Assembly (NCBI GenBank): GCA_937974845.1
Contig: CALJVC010000021.1
Span: forward strand, 1-62,522
Length of the DNA stretch: 62,522 bases
From: an uncultured Pseudogracilibacillus sp.
GTDB lineage: Bacteria > Bacillota > Bacilli > Bacillales > Amphibacillaceae
Reading direction: 5' to 3'
The position numbers were made by a program, and so were the translations under genes. Of the stretch, positions 43,330-50,284 are shown in pieces. Under the pieces are notes generated by a model. The model saw only the letters and a list, made by a program, of their open reading frames with translations. It had not been told where the DNA came from and did not search any database. The stretch's first letter is position 1. The number at the start of each line of letters is the position of its first letter.

Positions 43330-44691
43330 ATGGCAGAACAAAATGAGGCAAACAAAGACGAAACTGTCGCTTTAGAAAGATTATTAAAGGAGAAGAAATT
43401 CGAGGAATTCCGTGGTAGGTTCCTTGAATTGCATCCGTATGACCAAGCGACATTTTTTCTTACCCTACGAAAACCAGAACGACTAAGCATTTACACATAT
43501 TTATCACCTAGAGAAATGTCCGAAGTGATGGAAAATATCGACCTTGAACATACGGAAAAGTTTATTACAGAAATGGATCCACATTTTGCTACCTTAGTTT
43601 TTACGGAAATGGCAGCCGACGATGCCGTCGATATTTTGAAGGAGTTATCGATCGATGAAGTCGCTAGTTTCCTCGCGTTAATGGATCAGGACGTAGCGAA
43701 GGAAATTAAGGGCTTGCTACATTATGAAGAAAAAACAGCCGGTAGTATTATGACGACCGAGTATGTATCGGTATTAGAAAGTCAAACTGTAAAAGAAACC
43801 CTACGATTAATGAAGGAAATTGCACCGGATGCTGAGACGATTTATTATACCTATGTTTTAGATCGGGAAAAGCGTTTGGTCGGTGTGTTATCTTTACGGG
43901 ACCTTATTATTTCCGATGAGGACGATATTATTAAAGATATTATGAGCGAGAATGTCGTGTCGGTCTCCGTTGGTAGGGATCAGGAAGAAGTAGCCCAAAT
44001 GATGCGGGATTATGATCTATTGGCCTTACCAGTTGTCGATTTTCAAAACCACTTGCTTGGAATTATTACCGTCGATGATATTTTAGACGTCATGGATGAA
44101 GAAGCAAGCGATGATTATTCGAAGTTCGCAGCGATTTCCGATGTTGACTCCCGTGACTCAAATCCTTTTCAATCGGCGAAAAAACGTCTACCTTGGTTGA
44201 TTATCCTGCTCTTTTTAGGGATGATTACGGCAAGTTTAATTAGTGGTTTTGAGGAAACGTTAGAAGAAGTGCCTATTGTCGCTATTTTTATTCCACTCAT
44301 TGCAGGAATGGCTGGTAATGCTGGTACCCAATCATTAGCGGTAGCTGTTCGAGGTTTAGCAGTTGGAGACTATGGTAAGGAAAATCGTTTTAAATTAATT
44401 TTACGTGAAATTTTAACCGGACTTCTCGTCGGAGGTTCGACAGCCTTGATTGTGATACCGTTAATTTACTTTTGGAAGGGAAATTTATTCTTAGGTATTT
44501 TAGTCGGAATTGCTCTGCTTGCGACCTTGACAGTGGCTACCTTATCTGGAGCGATTATTCCTTTATTGATGGAACGACTGAACATTGACCCAGCAGTAGC
44601 TTCGGGCCCTTTTATTACGACGGTAAACGATATTACTTCGGTACTTATTTATTTCGGCTTGGCGACAGCCTTTATTTCCATGTTGCTATAA
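43330..44691 (+). CDS. mgtE: Magnesium transporter MgtE
   Basis: A 453-residue Mg2+ channel. The cytoplasmic part holds an MgtE N domain (residues about 25-130) and a CBS pair (about 135-260), then five membrane helices with the pore motif IAGMAGNAGTQSLAV (about 325) and FITTVNDITSVLIYF near the end. The acidic CBS region would sense Mg2+. ATG 43330 lies behind AGGTGATG; GTG 43321 in frame is less likely. No M-box leader is present in the 85 bp upstream. Confidence 0.93.
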   Translation: MAEQNEANKDETVALERLLKEKKFEEFRGRFLELHPYDQATFFLTLRKPERLSIYTYLSPREMSEVMENIDLEHTEKFITEMDPHFATLVFTEMAADDAVDILKELSIDEVASFLALMDQDVAKEIKGLLHYEEKTAGSIMTTEYVSVLESQTVKETLRLMKEIAPDAETIYYTYVLDREKRLVGVLSLRDLIISDEDDIIKDIMSENVVSVSVGRDQEEVAQMMRDYDLLALPVVDFQNHLLGIITVDDILDVMDEEASDDYSKFAAISDVDSRDSNPFQSAKKRLPWLIILLFLGMITASLISGFEETLEEVPIVAIFIPLIAGMAGNAGTQSLAVAVRGLAVGDYGKENRFKLILREILTGLLVGGSTALIVIPLIYFWKGNLFLGILVGIALLATLTVATLSGAIIPLLMERLNIDPAVASGPFITTVNDITSVLIYFGLATAFISMLL

Positions 44692-44724
44692 AGGTTTACG
44701 CTTTATTTCTCAGAGTCTCCTCTG

Positions 44725-44752
44725 CACAAAAATCACCTAGGCTCATATACTA
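44725..44752 (+). promoter_or_regulatory. Sigma-K-type promoter for cotO
   Basis: CATATACTA (44744-44752) matches the sigma-K -10 consensus CATAnnnTA exactly, with CACA at 44725 as a -35-like element 15 bp upstream. It fits late mother-cell expression of a coat gene. Confidence 0.6.
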
Positions 44753-44784
44753 GAAGTGAATTTGCAAAGCTTGAGGTGAGAGGA

Positions 44785-45144
44785 ATGAAAGAAAGAATGC
44801 ATGGAGAGGGGCCTTTATTATATATTGCCCAGCCGGACCTTCCGTTACCGAAGCGTCCGATGCAATCGGTATATACGACTTTACCTTCGAACTTATCATC
44901 GGAACGACGTCGGGAGGAACTGAAATCCTTCCACGAAAGTTCCATCGAGGAAAAAATTGACTACTTGTTGGACGTTCCACGGGATTACTTTCAGTTGCGT
45001 TGTCAAGTAATCACAGCGACGAAATCCTACCGTGGGAATATTGAGGCGAAGCGTGACGACAGGATAGAAATGAAGCTCTCCGGAAACCGACGACAAACGA
45101 TTCCGGTGGAAGATATTCAGGAGATTCGTTTACTTAGTTTATAG
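44785..45144 (+). CDS. cotO: Spore coat protein CotO
   Basis: A 119-residue spore coat morphogenetic protein homologue. The N-terminal part is proline-rich and variable; the conserved C-terminal domain reads YLLDVPRDYFQLRCQV, YRGNIEAKRDDRIEMKL and IPVEDIQEIRLLSL. The neighbouring cotZ, converging on it, and the sigma-K-like promoter support the call. CotO acts with CotH and CotZ in outer coat and crust assembly in B. subtilis. ATG 44785 is preferred over GTG 44776 on ribosome binding site spacing. Confidence 0.85.
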   Translation: MKERMHGEGPLLYIAQPDLPLPKRPMQSVYTTLPSNLSSERRREELKSFHESSIEEKIDYLLDVPRDYFQLRCQVITATKSYRGNIEAKRDDRIEMKLSGNRRQTIPVEDIQEIRLLSL

Positions 45145-45160
45145 TTGAAAGTTAATATGT

Positions 45161-45194
45161 AAGCGGGCTGGAGATGGTCTCTAGCCCGCTTTTT
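45161..45194 (+). terminator. cotO terminator
   Basis: AAGCGGGCT-GAGA pairs with TCTC-AGCCCGCTT, followed by TTTT. It lies between convergent cotO and cotZ. Confidence 0.92.
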
Positions 45195-45203
45195 ACCTAA
45201 CTT

Positions 45204-45668
45204 TTAAAAGGCGCTAATGGCCGGTAAGCAGGTGATGTGGCAGAAGCACTTGCAGTCGATGGTCATGCAAATGCCGGTAGCGCGTAAATTTTTTGTGTGC
45301 TGATCCATTGGATTGTGTGGATTGACGTTTCCGCAATTAGGATCTCGTAGCAACTCTACAACAGCACAGCCATCATCGCTGACACTTTTTACTCGGAAAT
45401 AGAAGCTCGCAATCATTTTTCCAACATCCCGGGCATAGGCTCCGTAGCCTTTAAAGGGTTTGCAAGAATCCTTGCAGTAGAGGATGAAAGGAATCGTATC
45501 TAAATGATTCGGAACCTCCGTTTCTCCGAGTAAGTCGCTGATAGATCTTTCACAACTCGTTTGGCAATCCATCTCGGTAATATCTTTTTGAGCCCGAGCG
45601 ATATCCCGTAAAATATTGCACACACAGTTTCCTGCACCGTAATCTTTTCCGCACGTTCCGCAACCCAT
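45204..45668 (-). CDS. cotZ: Spore coat/crust protein CotZ
   Basis: A 154-residue cysteine-rich protein of the CotY/CotZ family that forms disulfide-linked lattices in the spore crust. It starts MGCGTCGKDYGAGNCVCNIL; I count about 16 cysteines, clustered at both ends (GICMTIDCKCFCHITC near the C-terminus). DVGKMIASFYFRVKSVSDDGCAVVELL is the conserved centre. ATG 45668 is chosen because AAAGGGG lies correctly upstream. Only one of the cotY/cotZ pair is present here. Confidence 0.92.
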   Translation of the reverse strand: MGCGTCGKDYGAGNCVCNILRDIARAQKDITEMDCQTSCERSISDLLGETEVPNHLDTIPFILYCKDSCKPFKGYGAYARDVGKMIASFYFRVKSVSDDGCAVVELLRDPNCGNVNPHNPMDQHTKNLRATGICMTIDCKCFCHITCLPAISAF

Positions 45669-45719
45669 TATATATTTCCCCTTTCTTTTCATTTCCTTGG
45701 ACTATCGTATAGTCGATAA

Positions 45720-45748
45720 TAGACTATGTGCACACGGGTGCGTACGTG
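45720..45748 (-). promoter_or_regulatory. Sigma-K-type promoter for cotZ
   Basis: On the minus strand CATAGTCTA (45728-45720) fits CATAnnnTA, with CACG (45748-45745) exactly 16 bp upstream. Three GACTAT/ATAGTC half-sites in alternating orientation lie at about 45709-45727 and could be a GerE-type or other operator. Confidence 0.6.
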
Positions 45749-45803
45749 TAGGCATTTAACTAGGTAAAGTAAAAAGCATTATGTACTTATTTTGAAGATA
45801 TAG

Positions 45804-45809
45804 TATAAT
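45804..45809 (+). promoter_or_regulatory. -10 element upstream of the 88-residue gene
   Basis: A perfect TATAAT 48 bp upstream of the start codon at 45858. No good -35 hexamer is visible. Confidence 0.4.
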
Positions 45810-45857
45810 AAAAGAAAGGGAATATAGGAAAAGTTTAGTAAAGGAGGTGTTTGGGCG

Positions 45858-46124
45858 ATGGGTTACTATTTACCAATAACGGATTATACCGGTCAACAGT
45901 ATCGGCGGCGGGTAGAAGATCCAGGGAAAAGCCCTTACCATATTGAAAAGGCCTATCGGATTCAGTTCCCTAGAGTAAAGGGGGATGACAAACCGAAAAA
46001 TCGTCTACTTTATGAACAGGCCCGTCGATCAAAGGCCGAATCTAAGGGCAAAAGGAAAGAAAGATTTTCTTTAGATAAGGGACAAGTGGAAGGAAAGGGA
46101 GAAAAGATTAATGTCCAAGTATAA
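45858..46124 (+). CDS. Small basic protein, function unknown
   Basis: An 88-residue, strongly basic soluble protein with no hydrophobic segment. The first half is more ordered (MGYYLPITDYTGQQYRRRV); the second half is Lys/Arg/Glu-rich and probably disordered. The ribosome binding site AAAGGAGGTG is nearly perfect and spaced eight bases from ATG. It has its own -10 element and a terminator behind it, so it is almost certainly expressed. I do not recognise the family. Being beside coat genes is suggestive of sporulation but not proof. Confidence 0.7.
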   Translation: MGYYLPITDYTGQQYRRRVEDPGKSPYHIEKAYRIQFPRVKGDDKPKNRLLYEQARRSKAESKGKRKERFSLDKGQVEGKGEKINVQV

Positions 46125-46130
46125 GCGATG

Positions 46131-46176
46131 AACGTGTTCATCTTCGTCATGGTGATGGGATGAACACGTTTTATTT
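46131..46176. terminator. Terminator between the 88-residue gene and the DUF421 gene
   Basis: AACGTGTTCATC pairs with GATGAACACGTT and is followed by TTATTTTATT on the plus strand. It may act for both converging genes. Confidence 0.88.
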
Positions 46177-46892
46177 TATTGCTTTTTCTTCATATAATCC
46201 TTATGTTTGATTTTCGTATAGGTCTGAATAAAGAGCGGTTTTCCTTCTATATATTCCGCATAGAACACATCCTCTATCTTATCAATTTGTTGTTTTCGTA
46301 ATTCTCCTTGGAGCCAAGTCTTCGTCTTATTAATTTCCGCTAAATTATCATGTAAAATTTCCCCGTCGTTAATTAAGGTAAAGGCGATAGTTGCCTTGGG
46401 TGGAACAAGCTTCATGTCTTCCCTTGTCGGTGAGTCAAATTGGGATTTTTTCAGTACAGAGATTTCCCCATTTGTTTCCAATATTGCATACTCAACTTCT
46501 TGAAGAGAAAAAACGTCCTTTTCGCGTAGTAATTGTTGCACCTCGTTAATATCGATTTTATTTTTTCTCATTTCTTCATAAATTAGCCTTCCTTGATGGA
46601 TAATGAAGGCTGGTTTTCCTTCTAATAAAAAACGTGAACCTTTAAATTTTTGCGTAATCATTTCAATACCGTATAAAATGATTCCCCAGATTAAAATTAC
46701 AAACCCGATTTCTTTAATACCTGCTTCCTTATCGAAAAGGGCATTCCCGACGAGTTCACCTAGGACGATAGCGGCGATAAAGTCAAAGGCAGTTAGTTGA
46801 GATATTTGCGTTCTACCTAACAATTTCGTTAAAATAAAAAGAGCAGTAATACCAAATAATGTTTCATAAAACATCGGAAATAAATTAGTCAT
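46176..46892 (-). CDS. DUF421 / YetF family membrane protein
   Basis: A 238-residue protein: three membrane helices (about residues 5-75), then two cytoplasmic YetF-type subdomains. The diagnostic QLTAFDFIAAIVLGELVGN lies between helices 1 and 2, and KPAFIIHQGRL, EVQQLLREKDVFSLQEVEYAILETNGEISVLKK follows. Function is not established; B. subtilis has several paralogues. GGAGGATG precedes the ATG. It is monocistronic. Confidence 0.9.
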   Translation of the reverse strand: MTNLFPMFYETLFGITALFILTKLLGRTQISQLTAFDFIAAIVLGELVGNALFDKEAGIKEIGFVILIWGIILYGIEMITQKFKGSRFLLEGKPAFIIHQGRLIYEEMRKNKIDINEVQQLLREKDVFSLQEVEYAILETNGEISVLKKSQFDSPTREDMKLVPPKATIAFTLINDGEILHDNLAEINKTKTWLQGELRKQQIDKIEDVFYAEYIEGKPLFIQTYTKIKHKDYMKKKQ

Positions 46893-47003
46893 TCCTTACA
46901 TCCTCCGCAAGCCTTAGTATAGGTCTAGCTTGTGTGAAAGGAAAAAATATATGCGTCCTTATCGCAGATGATTAAAGAGAAATGAAAGAGGTAGAGAACG
47001 ATC

Positions 47004-47996
47004 ATGATGACAAAAGTAAAAGCACCGGAAATTTATCCAGTAATGATTGACACAGAGGTAGAAAACCTACGCTCGGTGAACTTTTACCTCGTAAACCATG
47101 AAGAAAAACTATTTTTAGTCGATGCTGGTTTTGACGAAGAACTTTCTTGGAAGCATTTAATGAAAACGCTATCGGATAATCATTTTGCCTTGAAAGATCT
47201 CGATGCGATCCTTTTAACTCATACGCACTTTGACCATATGGGCTTAGTGAATAAAATTACAGAGCATCACGATATCCCTGTTTATCTCCATCCTAAGGGA
47301 ATTGTCCGTGCTAAGAGGGATCCCGATTATTTTAGCCGTCGGATTGATTTTTTTAAAGAGCTTTATACGTCGATGGGAGTAGAGGGCTCCCTTGTAGAAA
47401 TGGAAGAGGCTCGTTTGCACTGGTATGGGGAGAATAATGAAAGAAAAATACGGACAGACCGTCTCCATACGTTAGAAGAGGGCGATCAGATTTTCGGCTT
47501 TGATGTATTAGAAGTACCGGGTCATGCACCGGATCATCTTGCCTTTTACCATAAAGAAACAGAAACCTTACTTATCGGGGATCATGTAATTAAACATATG
47601 TCTAGCAATGCCCTTATCGATATGACTCTCGATGGCAAGCGTTTGAAATCGTTAATTACGTATGAAAAGTCTTTACAAAGAATGTACGATATTCCGACAA
47701 AGCTTGTCTATTCAGGACATGGGGAAACCATAACAAATTTACCCGAAATTCTCGATAAAAAGCTTGCGCGAATCCGCCAAAAGGGCGATTTGATTTTGCA
47801 ATTACTTTACCAACCGAAGACAGCGGCTGACTTAGCAAAGGAGATTTATAAGGAACGATATGAGAAGATTTTCCCCCTTGTGATGAGTGAAATTATTGGT
47901 CATACGGACCGTCTCGTTCATCTCGGGCGGATTATTCCAAAACGGAGAGATGGAAAAATTTACTATGAACGTTCCCGTCGCAAGCGCCTTGGTTAA
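47004..47996 (+). CDS. MBL-fold hydrolase, YqjP-like
   Basis: A 330-residue metallo-beta-lactamase-fold hydrolase. The HxHxDH motif is LLTHTHFDHMGLV (about residues 73-85), followed by VPGHAPDHLAFY (His), LIGDHVIKH (Asp) and VYSGHGE (His). A C-terminal winged-helix-like segment (about 265-330) is typical of the LACTB2/YqjP group. The substrate is unknown; relatives act on nucleic acids or thioesters. It stands alone about 160 bp before the cstR gene. Confidence 0.87.
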   Translation: MMTKVKAPEIYPVMIDTEVENLRSVNFYLVNHEEKLFLVDAGFDEELSWKHLMKTLSDNHFALKDLDAILLTHTHFDHMGLVNKITEHHDIPVYLHPKGIVRAKRDPDYFSRRIDFFKELYTSMGVEGSLVEMEEARLHWYGENNERKIRTDRLHTLEEGDQIFGFDVLEVPGHAPDHLAFYHKETETLLIGDHVIKHMSSNALIDMTLDGKRLKSLITYEKSLQRMYDIPTKLVYSGHGETITNLPEILDKKLARIRQKGDLILQLLYQPKTAADLAKEIYKERYEKIFPLVMSEIIGHTDRLVHLGRIIPKRRDGKIYYERSRRKRLG

Positions 47997-48092
47997 CTAG
48001 TCCTATAAAAAAGGGCTATATCAACTTTTAAACGGATTTTATCCTCTAAAATCTCCTAGGCTTGCTAAGCCACTAGGCTAAAATGCTTATTT

Positions 48093-48120
48093 TGACATCA
48101 TACCTTCAAGGGTATAGAAT
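48093..48120 (+). promoter_or_regulatory. cstR promoter with CstR/CsoR-like operator
   Basis: TTGACA (48093-48098), a 17-bp spacer and TAGAAT (48116-48121). The spacer contains ATACC-TTCAAG-GGTAT (48100-48115), an inverted repeat matching the TACCC/GGGTA half-sites used by CsoR/CstR repressors. Its place between -35 and -10 suggests autorepression. Confidence 0.7.
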
Positions 48121-48154
48121 GAAGGTAGACAAGCAAAGAGAGGAGTAAAGAAAG

Positions 48155-48412
48155 TTGCTGTACGATCAAAAGGTAAAAAACCGTTTACGTCGTGTAGAAG
48201 GACAAATTAAAGGGGTTTTACGGATGATGGAAGAAGGGAAAGACTGTAAAGATATAGTTACTCAACTTTCCGCAGCTCGCTCCGCTATCGACCGAACGAT
48301 CGGCGTTGTCGTCAGTACGAACTTAATCAGTTGTATGCAGGACGGAACGGAGACCGAGGAAAAAGAGGAATTATTAAAAGAAGCGGTGGACTTGTTCGTC
48401 AAAAGTCGCTAA
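48155..48412 (+). CDS. cstR: CstR-type persulfide-sensing repressor
   Basis: An 85-residue all-helical repressor of the CsoR/RcnR/CstR family (DUF156). The first sensor Cys is in GKDCKDIV (about residue 32) and the second in NLISCMQDG (about 61). The Cu-ligand histidine of CsoR, four residues before the second Cys, is replaced by Asn, so Cu(I) sensing is unlikely and a CstR-like per/polysulfide switch fits better. The start is TTG with GAGGAG nine bases upstream. The next gene is a rhodanese with its own CstR-like operator. Confidence 0.85.
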   Translation: MLYDQKVKNRLRRVEGQIKGVLRMMEEGKDCKDIVTQLSAARSAIDRTIGVVVSTNLISCMQDGTETEEKEELLKEAVDLFVKSR

Positions 48413-48418
48413 ATTCGG

Positions 48419-48452
48419 TTGACTCTCGACTTCCTATAGGGTATGATACCCT
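48419..48452 (+). promoter_or_regulatory. Rhodanese promoter with second CstR-like operator
   Basis: TTGACT (48419-48424), a 17-bp spacer and TATGAT (48442-48447). The -10 lies inside a 15-bp palindrome AGGGTAT-G-ATACCCT (48438-48452). The half-site is the same as upstream of cstR. Confidence 0.72.
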
Positions 48453-48488
48453 TCGTGTTACAAAGGAAGGAGAAAGGAAGAAGGCCGA

Positions 48489-48797
48489 TTGGAAGAAATA
48501 ACCGCATCGGAATTAATCACGTTGCTACATAAGGGCGAAGCGATTCAACTTATCGATGTAAGGGAAGATTTTGAAGTTGCCGAGGGAAAGATTCCCGAAG
48601 CCCTTCATATCCCCCTTCAACACTTACTTTTAGGAAACTTTCCTGTAGAAAAGAGCAAGCGTTATGTCCTCATTTGTCGTTCGGGTAGAAGAAGTGAACT
48701 AGCCTGCCGCTACCTCGAAGCACACGGTATACAGGCAACGAACGTCATCGACGGTATGCTCGGTTGGGAAGGTCCACTGGAAAGAAAAGGAACGTAG
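48489..48797 (+). CDS. Single-domain rhodanese
   Basis: A 102-residue rhodanese-like sulfurtransferase. The active-site loop is VLICRSGRRSE with the persulfide-carrying Cys at about residue 59; LIDVREDFEVAEGKIPEALHIPL is the typical first half. The start is TTG 48489. It should move sulfane sulfur between small thiols or proteins. It is controlled by a separate promoter carrying a CstR-like operator, pointing to induction by per/polysulfide. It is followed by a terminator. Confidence 0.88.
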   Translation: MEEITASELITLLHKGEAIQLIDVREDFEVAEGKIPEALHIPLQHLLLGNFPVEKSKRYVLICRSGRRSELACRYLEAHGIQATNVIDGMLGWEGPLERKGT

Positions 48798-48804
48798 GGA
48801 AAAC

Positions 48805-48842
48805 CACTTCACCTTAGTTACCTTAAGGTGAAGTGTTATTTT
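48805..48842 (+). terminator. cstR-rhodanese terminator
   Basis: CACTTCACCTTA pairs with TAAGGTGAAGTG around GTTACCT, followed by TTATTTTTTT. Confidence 0.94.
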
Positions 48843-48876
48843 TTTATCACATATAGTAACAAATGGAATAACATGG

Positions 48877-48882
48877 TATAAT
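48877..48882 (+). promoter_or_regulatory. Extended -10 promoter of the DUF4870 gene
   Basis: TGG-TATAAT about 38 bp upstream of the start codon; no clear -35. Confidence 0.45.
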
Positions 48883-48919
48883 GAAGTGTACCGTAACTTG
48901 AGGTAAGGAGGAAGAAAAA

Positions 48920-49297
48920 ATGACGAACGACCATCAAAAACAAGAAATTATCGATTTACCGGAGATCCATGTCCCGCCTTCAAATGAGGAAAAGACTTTT
49001 AGTTTATTAATTTATATACTCAGTTTTTTTACTGCCATTATCGGCCCTTTAATCATTTGGCTATTGAAGAGAAATGAGTCAGAATTCATTGACTACCACG
49101 GAAAAGAATATTTTAATTTAGTAATTTCCTTTTTCGTTTATGAAATCATCGCTGCTCTTTCAGTCATTATTTTAATTGGGGCAATTTTAGTACCTCTAGT
49201 TTCTATTACTTTTATCGTTTTTATTATTTTAGGTGCAGTAAAAAGCTATCAAGGAGAATATTATCGTTTTCCATTTATCTTTAGAATAATTAAATAA
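48920..49297 (+). CDS. DUF4870 (Tic20-like) membrane protein
   Basis: A 125-residue protein with three membrane helices (about residues 25-45, 65-90 and 90-112). The DUF4870 pattern is visible: EEKTFSLLIYILSFF, GPLIIWLLKRNESEFIDYHGKEYFNL, and a closing helix before GAVKSYQGEYYRFPFIFRII. AAGGAGG precedes the ATG. Own promoter and terminator. Function unknown. Confidence 0.88.
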   Translation: MTNDHQKQEIIDLPEIHVPPSNEEKTFSLLIYILSFFTAIIGPLIIWLLKRNESEFIDYHGKEYFNLVISFFVYEIIAALSVIILIGAILVPLVSITFIVFIILGAVKSYQGEYYRFPFIFRIIK

Positions 49298-49310
49298 GAG
49301 ACCCTTTCTT

Positions 49311-49352
49311 ACATCTTAGACGGTTCTTTTAGGACGACTAAGATGTTTTTTA
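49311..49352 (+). terminator. DUF4870 gene terminator
   Basis: ACATCTTAG pairs with CTAAGATGT around a partly paired loop, followed by TTTTTT. Confidence 0.9.
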
Positions 49353-49465
49353 TAAGTTTTTTCCTCTCGAAGAAGGATTTTCGCCTGGAAGAAAAGAAAT
49401 ATAATTTAATTAATCTGTCCTTCCGTTTGGATAATGGAAGGAGGCTAAGATTGAGGTGATGGAAG

Positions 49466-50263
49466 ATGTCGATGAAAAAGACAACCTTACCTAACAGCAA
49501 CGTGTATGACATAATTCAAAAGATACAGGCATGTCCGGAGGATCGTGAAGTACAAGAGAAACTTGTGATACAATATGAGGACTTGGTGCGTTCTCTCGCG
49601 CGAAAATATGCCTTCGACCAGGCTAATTTTGAAGATTTGTATCAAGTAGGAATGATAGGCCTTATTTATGCAGCGAAACGCTTTGATCTATCCTATGGCC
49701 GTCCCTTTGAAGCCTATGCAATTCCTACTATAAAAGGTGAAATTAAACGTTATTTACGGGATAAAACTTGGAGTATTAGTGTACCACGTCGAGTAAAGGA
49801 GTTGGGTCCTCGAATCCAACGGGCGGTCGACCAGCTCTTTATTCACCTTGAACGGATGCCGACTTTAGCGGAGTTGGCTAATCATCTATCGTTAGAGGAA
49901 AAGGAACTGTCCGAACTGTTAGCGATGATGAAAAACTATCATACTTTATCCGTTGACTTTAAATATCAAAAAAAATCCGATGAGCAATTAGTCATTCTCC
50001 TCGATATCATTGAAGTGCAGGAAACCTATTACGACCATGTTGAACGAAAACTGTTATTAGAAAGTGTCTTTTCAACTTTAGAAACGAGGGAACAAGAAGT
50101 ACTAACCTATTTATTCTATGACCACCGTACCCAGGATGAAGTTGGAAAAATTTTAGGCGTATCGCAAATGCAAGTGTCCCGAATCCAACGTAAGGCGTTA
50201 TCGAAGCTACGCAAAGCCTTGACGTATACCGATGGTCTCGACATTAAATCTGAATATTGTTAA
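49466..50263 (+). CDS. sigB: RNA polymerase sigma factor SigB
   Basis: A 265-residue sigma-70 group 3 factor, the general stress sigma factor. Region 2 is FEDLYQVGMIGLIYAAKRFD with FEAYAIPTIKGEIKRYLRDKTWSI; region 3 is VPRRVKELGPRIQRAVDQL; the region 4 helix-turn-helix is RTQDEVGKILGVSQMQVSRIQRKAL. Spelling is closest to SigB, not SigF or SigG. The neighbour downstream is tex (ydcI), as in the B. subtilis sigB region. However no rsbV, rsbW or rsbX lies next to it. GAGGTG precedes the ATG. Confidence 0.88.
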   Translation: MSMKKTTLPNSNVYDIIQKIQACPEDREVQEKLVIQYEDLVRSLARKYAFDQANFEDLYQVGMIGLIYAAKRFDLSYGRPFEAYAIPTIKGEIKRYLRDKTWSISVPRRVKELGPRIQRAVDQLFIHLERMPTLAELANHLSLEEKELSELLAMMKNYHTLSVDFKYQKKSDEQLVILLDIIEVQETYYDHVERKLLLESVFSTLETREQEVLTYLFYDHRTQDEVGKILGVSQMQVSRIQRKALSKLRKALTYTDGLDIKSEYC

Positions 50264-50284
50264 AGGAAGGAAAGGAGTTATATT

